DNA of 64,000 nt from an uncultured Alphaproteobacteria bacterium (GCA_902597015.1 CACJWQ010000004.1:17930-81929); one strand, 5' to 3'. Positions 18,692 through 30,019 are shown, numbered from the stretch's first letter. The notes: generated by a model not told the origin, from the sequence alone. Made by a program: numbers and translations.

Positions 18692-19377
18692 TTTGCCAAT
18701 CTAATAAAAATATCGCCCATTCCAAAATTAAGTTCTTCAAGAGGCATACTATTTCTAGCTTCGCACATGGGTCCAGTTATTTGATCATTTTTTATATAAT
18801 CTAAATCGTAAGCATCACATATTTTTGCATTATGCAATAAACCAATAACAAGTTTGTTATCTACTGAGTATGTATATTCTTTATTTAATTCATTACCTTC
18901 ACAAAAATAATCTCTATTAACAAGTTTGGGAAAATCATTTTTGTTGCATGGATTATCAATAACGATTGTATAGATATCTTTGGATTGATCTTTAAAATCA
19001 ATATTGATTTTTTTTGTTTCTGAATATTTCATTACATCACATAAGCAAGGCCAACAACATTTATAATATTGACCACAAATTCTTTCATCATTTTCTACAT
19101 TAGTAAGAAAAATTTCATCTGGTTGAGCATCTGGAGGAATTAGAGAGCCTGAAACAGCACAGTATAACTTGTTAAATTGCATAAACTCTTCATATTCTAA
19201 GTTTTGATCTAAAATATACTTAAAAAATCTTGGTCCTGCTGCATTTCTATTCCCATCAGGAAAAATAATAGACCAATCATTAACAAGTCTCTCATACAAT
19301 TTTTCTGTATTCGCATTGACCTGAGCCATGGTTAAAATAATTGATAAGAATGAAACTACTGTAAGTAATCTTCGCAT
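18688..19377 (-). CDS. Exported Cys-rich protein of unknown function (CCWPCLCD motif)
   Basis: Signal peptide MRRLLTVVSFLSIILTMAQVNA; ICGQYYKCCWPCLCDVMKY; 4-bp overlap with the downstream FG-GAP gene. Confidence 0.65.
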   Translation of the reverse strand: MRRLLTVVSFLSIILTMAQVNANTEKLYERLVNDWSIIFPDGNRNAAGPRFFKYILDQNLEYEEFMQFNKLYCAVSGSLIPPDAQPDEIFLTNVENDERICGQYYKCCWPCLCDVMKYSETKKINIDFKDQSKDIYTIVIDNPCNKNDFPKLVNRDYFCEGNELNKEYTYSVDNKLVIGLLHNAKICDAYDLDYIKNDQITGPMCEARNSMPLEELNFGMGDIFIRLAN

Positions 19378-19596
19378 AAAAATTAAATAGGCCCCACTTC
19401 ATAAATGTAAATCCCTCATAGAGTATTTACGTAATTAAAATTATTAAAATATTTAGATAAAAGAACTAAAAATGTTTCAATTTTTCTAAATAATAGTTTT
19501 TATATTTACTATTTTTCTTTGAAATCTAGTTATTTATAATAGAAAATAAGACAAAAAAAATAAACTATTGTTATATATCTAAAATAAAAATTAACA

Positions 19597-20634
19597 TTAA
19601 ATTGAACTAATTAAATCATCAATTACAGGCACCCAATCATCTTTTGTTTGCTGTTGAATAATAGTATGATGAGGATAATCGTAACTTATTTTTTTTTTGT
19701 AACCCCAATAATAGTGTCCAAAAAAATTTAAAAGTAAGAAAGTTCGCTTCTGTAGGTATCCAGCTATATGCCCAACTGCCGTATCAACAGATATAACAAA
19801 TTTCACAGAATTTATAACATTGTAAGTCTCTTCAAAAATATTTTTTCTGTCAATGTTTTTTGTTAAAAATACATTATTAAATGATGAAAAAAATTTAACC
19901 TCTTCGTAATTAAATTTATTTTGAATAACTAAAAAACGAATATTATTTTTTTTTAAAAAAAGTTTATTTAATAATTTATAGTCAATTGATCTAGATTCAC
20001 TATTTTCTGTTTTGTAAATGAGACCAACAAAACTTTTTAGTTCTAAATTGGTTTTTGAAGGATTAATAAGATAATTAAAATTAAATTTATTATATTTGAT
20101 AGGATTATAATTTAATACTCTAGGAATCTCAAGTAAGGGTAAATGCCATTCAAATCCTTTAGCACTAGTAACAGTCAATTCTTTATCTTTTAATAAATAA
20201 TTCATTTTTCCATTAAGAATTTTAAAATCTGCTGAATTAGCTAAAATTTTCATTAATCTTAGCTGATATATAAAATCACCATAACCACCATCTAAATGCC
20301 AAATTAATAATTTTTCACCTTTTTTAATTTGATCTAAGCTTTTTAAATATTTTATAGACTTATTTTGTTGATAAACCTTTTCTAATTCTTTTATTCTTTT
20401 TGGTTTTTTTATCCAACTGTATGTGTAATGCATCCAGCCTTCTTCATATTTTTCTAATTTTAAATATGTGTTAGAAAGTCCCCTTTTTAATAATAGTTGC
20501 AAATCAACTGTCAGATAATTATAAAATTTCGAAGATACTATTGATTCTAAATTCTTTAAAGCATCTTCATATTTACCACAGTTTATATTTTCAAAAGCAT
20601 AACTGATTAGACTATTATAATTTTTTAAATCCAT
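19597..20634 (-). CDS. TPR-containing, GT9/heptosyltransferase-like protein
   Basis: N-terminal TPR-like repeats; LIWHLDGGYGDFIYQLRLMKIL and FVISVDTAVGHIAGYLQKRTFLLLNFFGHYYWG. Confidence 0.6.
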   Translation of the reverse strand: MDLKNYNSLISYAFENINCGKYEDALKNLESIVSSKFYNYLTVDLQLLLKRGLSNTYLKLEKYEEGWMHYTYSWIKKPKRIKELEKVYQQNKSIKYLKSLDQIKKGEKLLIWHLDGGYGDFIYQLRLMKILANSADFKILNGKMNYLLKDKELTVTSAKGFEWHLPLLEIPRVLNYNPIKYNKFNFNYLINPSKTNLELKSFVGLIYKTENSESRSIDYKLLNKLFLKKNNIRFLVIQNKFNYEEVKFFSSFNNVFLTKNIDRKNIFEETYNVINSVKFVISVDTAVGHIAGYLQKRTFLLLNFFGHYYWGYKKKISYDYPHHTIIQQQTKDDWVPVIDDLISSI

Positions 20635-20961
20635 AAATTTTTATTTAAATTTTGTTACAATAAAATAATCAAATAATAAAATCTTAAAATGTATACTTCA
20701 ATATATTTTTAATTTAAAAGTCTATTTCTCATCTATGTAATATGAGTTATTATTTTCATATAAATTAATTAAAAACACGTATTAAATTTTTATATTTTCA
20801 TCATGAGCTGAACTGCATAACAATAAGATTTTAAAAGAAATACTAATTATTTTCATATAAAATATATAATATAATAATATTTGTTTTAATCACTTTGGTT
20901 TTAGCGTGCAAAATGGTTATATTGACCTAATTGTTAGGATTATGTAAAGAGAAACTTCTAA

Positions 20962-21036
20962 TGGGGCGTCGCCAAGCGGTAAGGCACCGGTTTTTGGAGT
21001 CGGCATTCGTAGGTTCGAATCCTACCGCCCCAGCCA
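20962..21036 (+). tRNA. tRNA-Gln (anticodon TTG)
   Basis: TGGGGCGTCGCCAAGCGGTAAGGCACCGGTTTTTGGAGTCGGCATTCGTAGGTTCGAATCCTACCGCCCCAGCCA; cloverleaf with encoded CCA, anticodon loop TTTTGGA. Confidence 0.95.
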
Positions 21037-21040
21037 AGGT

Positions 21041-21604
21041 CTAATAATTCTTATATATTTTGTTTAAAAAATTTATACTATTCCAATATGCATCTTCAAA
21101 CATTTGAAAAAAATTAATTTTAATGATTTCTTTTTCTTTAACACCCCAAATATTTTTTTTATTTATCCAACCTTTGATATTTCCTATTGACACTAAACAC
21201 CAATTAATTTTACATTTTTTTAAATAAATAACATTTCCTTTTCCAATTTCTCCAATAATATTGCCATTCAATGAGTTAAATACATCAATATTTTTGTTAT
21301 TTTTTGATAAAACAATACCTGTCCTATTACCAGATATTAAACTTTTATGTATCCATCCAATATTTTTTTCAAAATCTTCTACCCTTCTCCATTCTTCGTG
21401 CTCTTCTAATACTATTAATGGGTAATTTTTTTTGATGTATTTTATTTTTATAGGATAATTTTTGCTTGGACCCACTCGAATATTTGCATCATTAGATTTT
21501 AAAGATACGTATCTTGGAATTTCTAGACCAGTTTCTTTACCTACATCTGCATTACTTGTTTGAGAAAAAGTTATAATCGCAATTAATACTATTATGATTT
21601 TCAT
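21041..21604 (-). CDS. Exported SH3-domain protein
   Basis: MKIIIVLIAIITFSQTSNADVG signal peptide; YVSLKSNDANIRVGPSKNYPIKIKYIKKNYPLIVLEEHEEWRRV bacterial SH3. The ORF-track start (21673) lies inside tRNA-Arg, so the ATG at 21604 is preferred. Confidence 0.8.
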   Translation of the reverse strand: MKIIIVLIAIITFSQTSNADVGKETGLEIPRYVSLKSNDANIRVGPSKNYPIKIKYIKKNYPLIVLEEHEEWRRVEDFEKNIGWIHKSLISGNRTGIVLSKNNKNIDVFNSLNGNIIGEIGKGNVIYLKKCKINWCLVSIGNIKGWINKKNIWGVKEKEIIKINFFQMFEDAYWNSINFLNKIYKNY

Positions 21605-21658
21605 TCTAATATTTTTATAAAGTAGCATACGATTTATATAAAGTGTATAATATATTAA

Positions 21659-21735
21659 GCGCCTGTAGCTCAATTGGATAGAGCGTATGACTACGGATCA
21701 TAAGGTTAGGAGTTCGACTCTTCTCAGGCGCGCCA
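21659..21735 (+). tRNA. tRNA-Arg (anticodon ACG)
   Basis: GCGCCTGTAGCTCAATTGGATAGAGCGTATGACTACGGATCATAAGGTTAGGAGTTCGACTCTTCTCAGGCGCGCCA; cloverleaf with encoded CCA. Confidence 0.95.
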
Positions 21736-21783
21736 AAAAAAAGGTTTTAAAGATATTAATTTAAATCTATATAAAATATAAAA

Positions 21784-22806
21784 ATGTTAGTTGATATAAA
21801 ATCTACAAATATAAAAAATGATAAATACTTAAATAATTTATTTTTAAATTCTAATTTTACTGATTTATCAATTAATTGTAATATTTTAAAGGGCAATTTT
21901 TTTTCTGATTCATTTTATTATTTTCCTATAACAGAAAATAATGAAACATTTGCATCTTTATATATGAGAGAGTTCAATAATATTTCTCATTTTTATTCTA
22001 AAAATTTTTTTGATAATTTTTTGAAAAATAAAAAATCTTTAAAAACTTTTAAAAAACTTTATATTCTTGGATCAAATGCAGGTAATAACTATTATTCAAA
22101 TTTAATTCAATTTCTTCCTAGAATTTTTTTTAATAAAAGTAATGATATAAAACTGGCAATTCACAGAAATTCTTCCAACAAATATAGAGAGTTTATAGAA
22201 GGAATTTTAAAATCTCTTAATATAAGATTTTCTTTTGTCTTTTTGGATGATGATTTTTATTATTTTTCTGATTCAGAATTTCCACAATTTATGAATTTAA
22301 ATGATTCAATTCAAATACTTAAAAAATTTATAAATCCGAAAGTGAATGAAAAAAGTAGTAAAAAAATTTACATTACTAGAGAAGATTCAAATTATAGAAA
22401 AATTATCAATGAAGGGGATGTCGTGACACTTTTGAGGGAAAGAGGTTACAAAGTCATTAATCCCCAACTATATGAAATTAAAGAACAAATAGAAATATTT
22501 TTTAATGCTGAAAAAATTATAGCTCCGCATGGATCTAATTTGGCTAATATTGTTTTTTGTAAACCCGGTACTGAGATTTTTGAAATAACACCTTCTTTTA
22601 GAGATAATGAGAAGATTTTTGAAGATAGATATTTAAATTTATCTCTAATAAATAATCTTAAGTATAATAAATTTGTTTGTGACACTGTTGATGTAGAAAA
22701 TCATTCTAATTTAGCTAAAAAATATATTCACAAAAATGTTTTGTCACAAAGCAATTACTATAAAAATCTAATTGTTAAAATTCAGGAGCTAAGTAATATA
22801 ATTTAA
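21784..22806 (+). CDS. Glycosyltransferase family 61-like protein
   Basis: KIYITREDSNYRKIINEGDVVTLLRERGYKVINPQ...FFNAEKIIAPHGSNLANIVFCKPGTEIFEI. Confidence 0.75.
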   Translation: MLVDIKSTNIKNDKYLNNLFLNSNFTDLSINCNILKGNFFSDSFYYFPITENNETFASLYMREFNNISHFYSKNFFDNFLKNKKSLKTFKKLYILGSNAGNNYYSNLIQFLPRIFFNKSNDIKLAIHRNSSNKYREFIEGILKSLNIRFSFVFLDDDFYYFSDSEFPQFMNLNDSIQILKKFINPKVNEKSSKKIYITREDSNYRKIINEGDVVTLLRERGYKVINPQLYEIKEQIEIFFNAEKIIAPHGSNLANIVFCKPGTEIFEITPSFRDNEKIFEDRYLNLSLINNLKYNKFVCDTVDVENHSNLAKKYIHKNVLSQSNYYKNLIVKIQELSNII

Positions 22807-22807
22807 C

Positions 22808-23830
22808 CTAACAATTTTTTAAAAAAACTGGAATTACAACACTAATATTAGTTTCTAAATTTCTGCAAATGCTTTCAAGTGAATATTTATTATTGGTTTG
22901 ATCTGCGTACTTAACTAATAAATTTGATAGAATTGAATTGCTTACTTTATTTTCATAAATCTTGTAATCTTCAAATTTATTTTCCTTTATTATTAATTCT
23001 ATAAGTGTTTCGTAATTTAAGATATCGTCAATCAAAAAATTATTTTTTGCCTGATTACTACTATAGATTAAAGCTCCAATATTAGTTTTTAAATTTGAAA
23101 TTTCAAGTTTACGACTTTTTGAAACTTTTGTTATAAAATTATTATAAACATCATCAACAATACTTTGTAAGTGTTTAATTTCATCGCTTCTAGGTCGTCT
23201 AAATGGATTAAACAAATCTTTTCCTTCTCCAGCATTCTGGTTAAAAACTTCTATTCCTTCTTTAGTTTCAATTGTTTGACCAAAAATTCCTGAAGATAGA
23301 CTTGTCGGTGTATTATAGTAAAACCAACTTGGTCCACTGACTCCTATACTACCAATAATAGATCCATATGATGCGAATATCTTATCGGCTGTAGTTGCAA
23401 CCCAATATCCCCCAGATGCTAAAATTTCCTTTGTATAAAAATATATTTTAGTATCTGTGTTTTTCTTAAATTCATAAATAATTTGTTCTAACTCAGCGGT
23501 AGCACTTACTGTTCCACCTGGAGAATTAATATTTATAATTAGAGCCTTGATTTCTAGTTCTTTTAATTCTTCTAAATAAGTTTTTACCTGTGAGGGATTG
23601 ATGTAATCGTAAAGATTATTTCCTAAAACATTGCTGTTATTATTAAATATTGGCCCATTTAAATTAATATTAGCAATAATATTATTTGAACTAGGTATAC
23701 CTTCAGTCATTACAAACTGTTTTTTTTCTAGTTCATTCGAAAAATTAATTAACAAATTAATAATTATTATAAAAATTAATAATGCGCTCAAAAAACCAAG
23801 AGTTCTAAAAAAAACACTGAAAAATATCAT
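22808..23830 (-). CDS. S49-family signal peptide peptidase (SppA-like)
   Basis: IININSPGGTVSATAELEQIIYEF; YFYTKEILASGGYWVATTADKIFASYGSIIGSIGVSG. Confidence 0.88.
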   Translation of the reverse strand: MIFFSVFFRTLGFLSALLIFIIIINLLINFSNELEKKQFVMTEGIPSSNNIIANINLNGPIFNNNSNVLGNNLYDYINPSQVKTYLEELKELEIKALIININSPGGTVSATAELEQIIYEFKKNTDTKIYFYTKEILASGGYWVATTADKIFASYGSIIGSIGVSGPSWFYYNTPTSLSSGIFGQTIETKEGIEVFNQNAGEGKDLFNPFRRPRSDEIKHLQSIVDDVYNNFITKVSKSRKLEISNLKTNIGALIYSSNQAKNNFLIDDILNYETLIELIIKENKFEDYKIYENKVSNSILSNLLVKYADQTNNKYSLESICRNLETNISVVIPVFLKNC

Positions 23831-23913
23831 TTTTCTTCAAAATATCATAAGTTTGGCTAATTCGAATTTTTTTTTGTTTTCTTCTTGAATAGACTTTAAT
23901 AATGCTTAAATAA

Positions 23914-23940
23914 CTAGCACTCTCATAATGAGAGTGCTAA
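23914..23940. promoter_or_regulatory. CIRCE element (HrcA operator)
   Basis: CTAGCACTC-TCATAATGA-GAGTGCTAA; matches TTAGCACTC-N9-GAGTGCTAA except the first base; 42 bp upstream of groES. Confidence 0.95.
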
Positions 23941-23982
23941 TAAAAAATGTTTTAATTTCAATTAGTTAACAAAAGAGGAAAT

Positions 23983-24288
23983 ATGAATTTTAGACCTTTA
24001 CATGACAGAGTCTTAGTCAAAAGAGTAGACTCTGATCAAAAAACTGCGGGGGGAATAATTATCCCTGATACTGCACAAGAAAAACCAATGGAAGGTGAAG
24101 TATTAGAAGTTGGTTCTGGGGCAAGAGATGAAACAGGAAAACTAGTACCATTGGATGTAAAAAAAGGAGATAAAATACTTTTTGGAAAATGGTCTGGTAC
24201 TGAAGTAAAAATGAATGGTGATGATTTTTTAATTATGAAAGAGTCTGACATTATGGGAATTTTAACTTCAGGTAAGAAAAAAAAATAA
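23983..24288 (+). CDS. groES: Co-chaperonin GroES
   Basis: [46 protein letters not shown]. Confidence 0.98.
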   Translation: MNFRPLHDRVLVKRVDSDQKTAGGIIIPDTAQEKPMEGEVLEVGSGARDETGKLVPLDVKKGDKILFGKWSGTEVKMNGDDFLIMKESDIMGILTSGKKKK

Positions 24289-25977
<1,689 letters not shown>

Positions 25978-26002
25978 TTATAAAATAAATTTTTAAAGAA
26001 AG

Positions 26003-26029
26003 GGGCAAATTTATTTGCCCTTTTTTTTT
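26003..26029 (+). terminator. Rho-independent terminator of groESL
   Basis: GGGCAAAT-TT-ATTTGCCC followed by a run of 9 T. Confidence 0.9.
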
Positions 26030-26564
26030 AGATTAAACGATCAATCTGATTAGTAATTTTCGAACTGTCTGGCTTTGTCATAGAAGACCATGATTTAATA
26101 AGCTGTCCATTTCTATCAAATAAATATTTGTAAAAATTCCACTTTGGTTTTTCGTTGTACTCCTCCTCAATCCATGTATAAATTGGATGAGCATTGCTTC
26201 CTTTAACATCCATTGGTGAAGAGGTAACAAAACCTACACCATAATTAACTAAACAAATTTGTTTAATATCTTCGGTGTCTAAGTACTCTTGATTGAAGGA
26301 ATTGCTTGTTGTAGCTATTATTGTTAAATCGCTATTTTTATAGTTCAAAAATAGATTTTGGAGGTCAGCATACTGAGGAGTGAAACCACACCTAGAAGCT
26401 GTGTTCACTATTAAAATTGGCTTGCCATCAAACCTATCTAAATTTACTTGATTACCGTCTATATCTTCAAATGAAAAATCGTATAAATTCACTGTCTCAT
26501 TAGCTAATAATGTATTCTTTAAGTTAAGCATAATCAAAAAAACAAGTAAAAATTTAAATTTCAT
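26028..26564 (-). CDS. Glutathione peroxidase family protein (Cys type)
   Basis: DGKPILIVNTASRCGFTPQYADLQNLF; PKWNFYKYLFDRNGQLIKSW. Confidence 0.92.
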   Translation of the reverse strand: MKFKFLLVFLIMLNLKNTLLANETVNLYDFSFEDIDGNQVNLDRFDGKPILIVNTASRCGFTPQYADLQNLFLNYKNSDLTIIATTSNSFNQEYLDTEDIKQICLVNYGVGFVTSSPMDVKGSNAHPIYTWIEEEYNEKPKWNFYKYLFDRNGQLIKSWSSMTKPDSSKITNQIDRLI

Positions 26565-26590
26565 GTTAGTGAGTAATAAATATATCGCTT

Positions 26591-27727
26591 ATGGAAACAT
26601 TCAATAGCTTTACAGACCTTTTTTTTGATGTTTGGAATAACGGTGTTTTTGGCATAAATGCTACAGATATCATAGTAAGCCTTGTAATTTTCCTTCTTTT
26701 TTATTTACTCAGACGGCTTATAGCTAGATTTATTCTTAATCGATTATCAAGAATTGTTTCAAAAACTTCCAATCAAATTGATGACGCTGTTATTGAAGTA
26801 CTTGATGGGCCATTAAAATTTCTCCCTGTCGTTTTAGGTTTTTTTATCGCTTCTTCATATTTAGATGTTTCTGATAACAACCAAGATTTTTTAGATTTAC
26901 TAAACAGATCATTAATTACAATTTTTATATTCTGGCTACTGCATCAATTGATTATACCGTTTTCATTTGTAATAAAAAACTTTGAGTCAAAAATTTCAAA
27001 GCCATTAGTTGATTGGACTCTTAAAGGTTTAAAAATTCTTGTTATTGTACTTGGGTCGGTCGCAATATTAGAGTTGTGGGGCATAAGAGTAGGGCCGGTA
27101 ATTGCAGGATTAGGTTTATTTGGTGTAGCGGTAGCACTTGGTGCTCAAGATTTATTTAAAAATTTAATTAGCGGTATTATGATATTAATGGAAAAAAGAT
27201 TTACTGTAGGGGATGTAATATTAGTTTCTGGAGAAGTTGAAGGAGTTGTTGAACAAATTGGATTTAGATCCACACTTGTTAGAAGGTTTGATTCAACACC
27301 AGTAATGGTGCCAAATTATAAATTTGCTGAGCAGTCTGTAACTAATTATACAAGAAGACATCATAGACGTATAAGATGGTTAATTGGACTAGAGTATAGA
27401 ACAACAATTGATCAATTAAAAAAAATTAGAGATGAGATAAATAAATTAATTGAGAAAGATGATAACTTTGCAAAAAATCAAAATGCAAGTTTCTACGTTC
27501 GAATAGATAGTTTTTCTGATAGCTCTATTGATATGTTAGTACAGACATTTACAGTTACAAATGAATGGGCTGAATTTTTAAAAATTAAAGAAAATCTTGC
27601 TGTAAAAATAATTGAAATTGTTGAAAAATTTGAGGCTGGTTTTGCGTTTCCAAGCCAATCACTTTATGTTGAGAAATTATCTGATGAAAAAACTGAGATT
27701 TTTAATCCTAAATCTACAAAAAATTAA
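26591..27727 (+). CDS. MscS-family mechanosensitive ion channel
   Basis: GLGLFGVAVALGAQDLFKNLISGIMILMEKRFTVGDVI...VEQIGFRSTLVRRFDSTPVMVPNYKFAEQSVTNYT. Confidence 0.9.
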   Translation: METFNSFTDLFFDVWNNGVFGINATDIIVSLVIFLLFYLLRRLIARFILNRLSRIVSKTSNQIDDAVIEVLDGPLKFLPVVLGFFIASSYLDVSDNNQDFLDLLNRSLITIFIFWLLHQLIIPFSFVIKNFESKISKPLVDWTLKGLKILVIVLGSVAILELWGIRVGPVIAGLGLFGVAVALGAQDLFKNLISGIMILMEKRFTVGDVILVSGEVEGVVEQIGFRSTLVRRFDSTPVMVPNYKFAEQSVTNYTRRHHRRIRWLIGLEYRTTIDQLKKIRDEINKLIEKDDNFAKNQNASFYVRIDSFSDSSIDMLVQTFTVTNEWAEFLKIKENLAVKIIEIVEKFEAGFAFPSQSLYVEKLSDEKTEIFNPKSTKN

Positions 27728-28731
27728 TGAACGAAAGTAATCGTGTAATTTCTGGTTCTCTTTTTATATTAGCTAGTATTGCTGTTGCATTTATTCTTAA
27801 TTTTTCTCAACCAATAATGGTTCCATTTGTGTTAGCACTTCTTTTAAGGATATTAATTGATCCAATAATTGATTTTCAAACTATAAATCTTCGCGTTCAT
27901 AGATTTATTGCAGTTTTTATAAGTATTTGTTTAATTATACTTTTATTCTCAATTATAGTTCCTTTTATTGTTTCTTCTGTAGCAACATTCTTGGAGTCTG
28001 CAGATGATTATAATCAAAAAGTAATCATTTTAATTGAGGCAGTCATAATACAACTGCAACAATTTGAAATTGATATTGATAGAGAAACAATTAGAAATAC
28101 AATTGCAGAGTTACCCATTACTAATTGGGCTGCAACTATATTAAGTAATAGCGCAAATTTTATTTCAAAGTTTCTTTTAGTTGTAATTATAACATTATTT
28201 TTATTATTAGGAACTCCTCCTAAAAATACTTCAGATGAATGGGATGATATTATTAGATTAGTAAAAAAATATATATTTACTAAATTTTTAACATCAGCTT
28301 TTACAGGCATTGCAGCAGGATTAATTTATTGGTTTTTAGGTCTAGAATTAGCCTTCATTTTCGGAAGCTTAACATTTATTTTAAATTTCATTCCAGTTAT
28401 TGGTTCTGTTATTGCTGTTTTACTTCCATTACCAATTGCTTTCCTTCAATATAACGATCCAACACTAGTTGTACTAATTATAATTTTACCTACGATTATT
28501 CATCAAATAGTAGGAAATTTTGTAGAACCTAAAATATTTGGTGAGAGTTTTGGATTACATCCAATTACAATTATTTTATCGTTAATATTCTGGGGAATGA
28601 TTTGGGGGTTTATTGGAGTTCTTCTCGCAGCACCTTTAACTGCAATCATCAGAATTTCATTTGAAAGATTTGAAACAACCAAACAAATTGCAAGATTATT
28701 AGAAGGTAAGATTCATATAAAAGAAAGCTAA
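27727..28731 (+). CDS. AI-2E/PerM-family transporter
   Basis: Multi-TM; LTFILNFIPVIGSVIAVLLPLPIAFLQY...IVGNFVEPKIFGESFGLHPITIILSLIFWGMIWGFIGVLLAAPLTAI. Confidence 0.88.
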   Translation: MNESNRVISGSLFILASIAVAFILNFSQPIMVPFVLALLLRILIDPIIDFQTINLRVHRFIAVFISICLIILLFSIIVPFIVSSVATFLESADDYNQKVIILIEAVIIQLQQFEIDIDRETIRNTIAELPITNWAATILSNSANFISKFLLVVIITLFLLLGTPPKNTSDEWDDIIRLVKKYIFTKFLTSAFTGIAAGLIYWFLGLELAFIFGSLTFILNFIPVIGSVIAVLLPLPIAFLQYNDPTLVVLIIILPTIIHQIVGNFVEPKIFGESFGLHPITIILSLIFWGMIWGFIGVLLAAPLTAIIRISFERFETTKQIARLLEGKIHIKES

Positions 28732-29213
28732 CCTAATATTTTTTTACATATATCATAGCTAAAACCAGCTCTTGCCATTTTTGCTAATTTTTTTTCATAA
28801 CTTTCATTTTTTTCCAACAATTTCTTTTTTTTAGCAAATATTTTTGCTGACTCTAATTCCCAATTATCGTTATCTTGCTTCATTAAGTTTAAATTATTTT
28901 GAATTTGAGATTTACTCACTCCTTTTTTAATCAAGTAATTGAAAATAAAATTTTTAGATCTTCCAGAATTTGATAAAGAAAAAATTTTTGTTGAGCTATA
29001 TCTATCATCATCAATAAATTTATTTTTTTCTAATTTTAAAATTATACTTTCAATAATATCAATAAGTTTTTTTTTCTCAAAATTTGTTACATTTAATCTT
29101 AAAATTTTTCTTTTAAGCACACTAACTAAATTATTCTTTGAGGAATCGTACTTACTTAAGTAATCAACAGCATATTTTAAGAGTTTTTTTTCGTCCACTA
29201 AATTAATATACAA
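28728..29213 (-). CDS. RecX-like regulatory protein
   Basis: AVDYLSKYDSSKNNLVSVLKRKI...FIDDDRYSSTKIFSLSNSGRSKNFIFNYLIKKGVSKSQIQ...MARAGFSYDICKKIL. Confidence 0.75.
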   Translation of the reverse strand: MYINLVDEKKLLKYAVDYLSKYDSSKNNLVSVLKRKILRLNVTNFEKKKLIDIIESIILKLEKNKFIDDDRYSSTKIFSLSNSGRSKNFIFNYLIKKGVSKSQIQNNLNLMKQDNDNWELESAKIFAKKKKLLEKNESYEKKLAKMARAGFSYDICKKILG

Positions 29214-29246
29214 ATAATTTAAATATATTAAAAGAAAACTTCTAAT

Positions 29247-30017
29247 ATGATTTACTATAATTATCTTTGTTTTCTTACATTAGTAAAAAAAGAAGTCTTT
29301 AGGTTCTTAAAAGTTGGAATACAAACCGTGATTGGACCAGCTATTAGCTCTTTATTATTTTTAGCTGTTTTTAGTTTAGCTCTAGGTAGATCTGTAAATT
29401 CTATAAATGGTATTGATCTTCCTTATTTCATTGCACCCGGTCTAATAATGATGACAATGCTTCAAAACTCTTTTGCTAATTCCGCATCAAGTATTGGTCA
29501 ATCAAAATTTCAAGGAAATATTGTAGACATATTAATGGCTCCATTAAATAATGTTGAACTAGCATTTGGTTTTATTATTGGATCTGTTTGTAGAGGTATT
29601 GTTTGTGGTATAGTTACTACTTTGGGGGTTATGATATTTGTTCCATTAACCGTTCACTCTTACACTGCTTTACTATTTTTTACATTAATGGGGTGTACAA
29701 TGATGGGAACTTTGGGAACAATTGTTGGTATATGGGCAGACAAATGGGATCAACAACAAGGTATAACTAATTTTATAGTTTTACCTCTTACTTTTTTGTC
29801 TGGAACATTTTATTCAATTTCAAGACTTCCAGAGTTTTGGCAGACAGTTTCCTCATTCAATCCATTCTTCTATAATATTGATGGTTTCAGATATGCTTTT
29901 ACGGGTGTTTCTGATAGCTTATTAATCCAAGGATCAATCTTCTTAATAATTATTAATATTATATTAATTTTATTATGCTATTTTATGTTTCGCAAAGGAT
30001 ATAAAATTAAATTTTAA
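29247..30017 (+). CDS. ABC-2 type transporter permease
   Basis: VGIQTVIGPAISSLLFLAVFSLALG...YFIAPGLIMMTMLQNSFANSASSIGQSKFQGNIVDILMAPL...FLSGTFYSISRLPEFWQTVSSFNPFFYNIDGFRYAF. Confidence 0.9.
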   Translation: MIYYNYLCFLTLVKKEVFRFLKVGIQTVIGPAISSLLFLAVFSLALGRSVNSINGIDLPYFIAPGLIMMTMLQNSFANSASSIGQSKFQGNIVDILMAPLNNVELAFGFIIGSVCRGIVCGIVTTLGVMIFVPLTVHSYTALLFFTLMGCTMMGTLGTIVGIWADKWDQQQGITNFIVLPLTFLSGTFYSISRLPEFWQTVSSFNPFFYNIDGFRYAFTGVSDSLLIQGSIFLIIINIILILLCYFMFRKGYKIKF

Positions 30018-30019
30018 AT

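Noticed and set aside
20962-21735. Possible integrated element between tRNA-Gln and tRNA-Arg
   Set aside because: No integrase, and I saw no duplicate of either tRNA 3' end elsewhere in the window.
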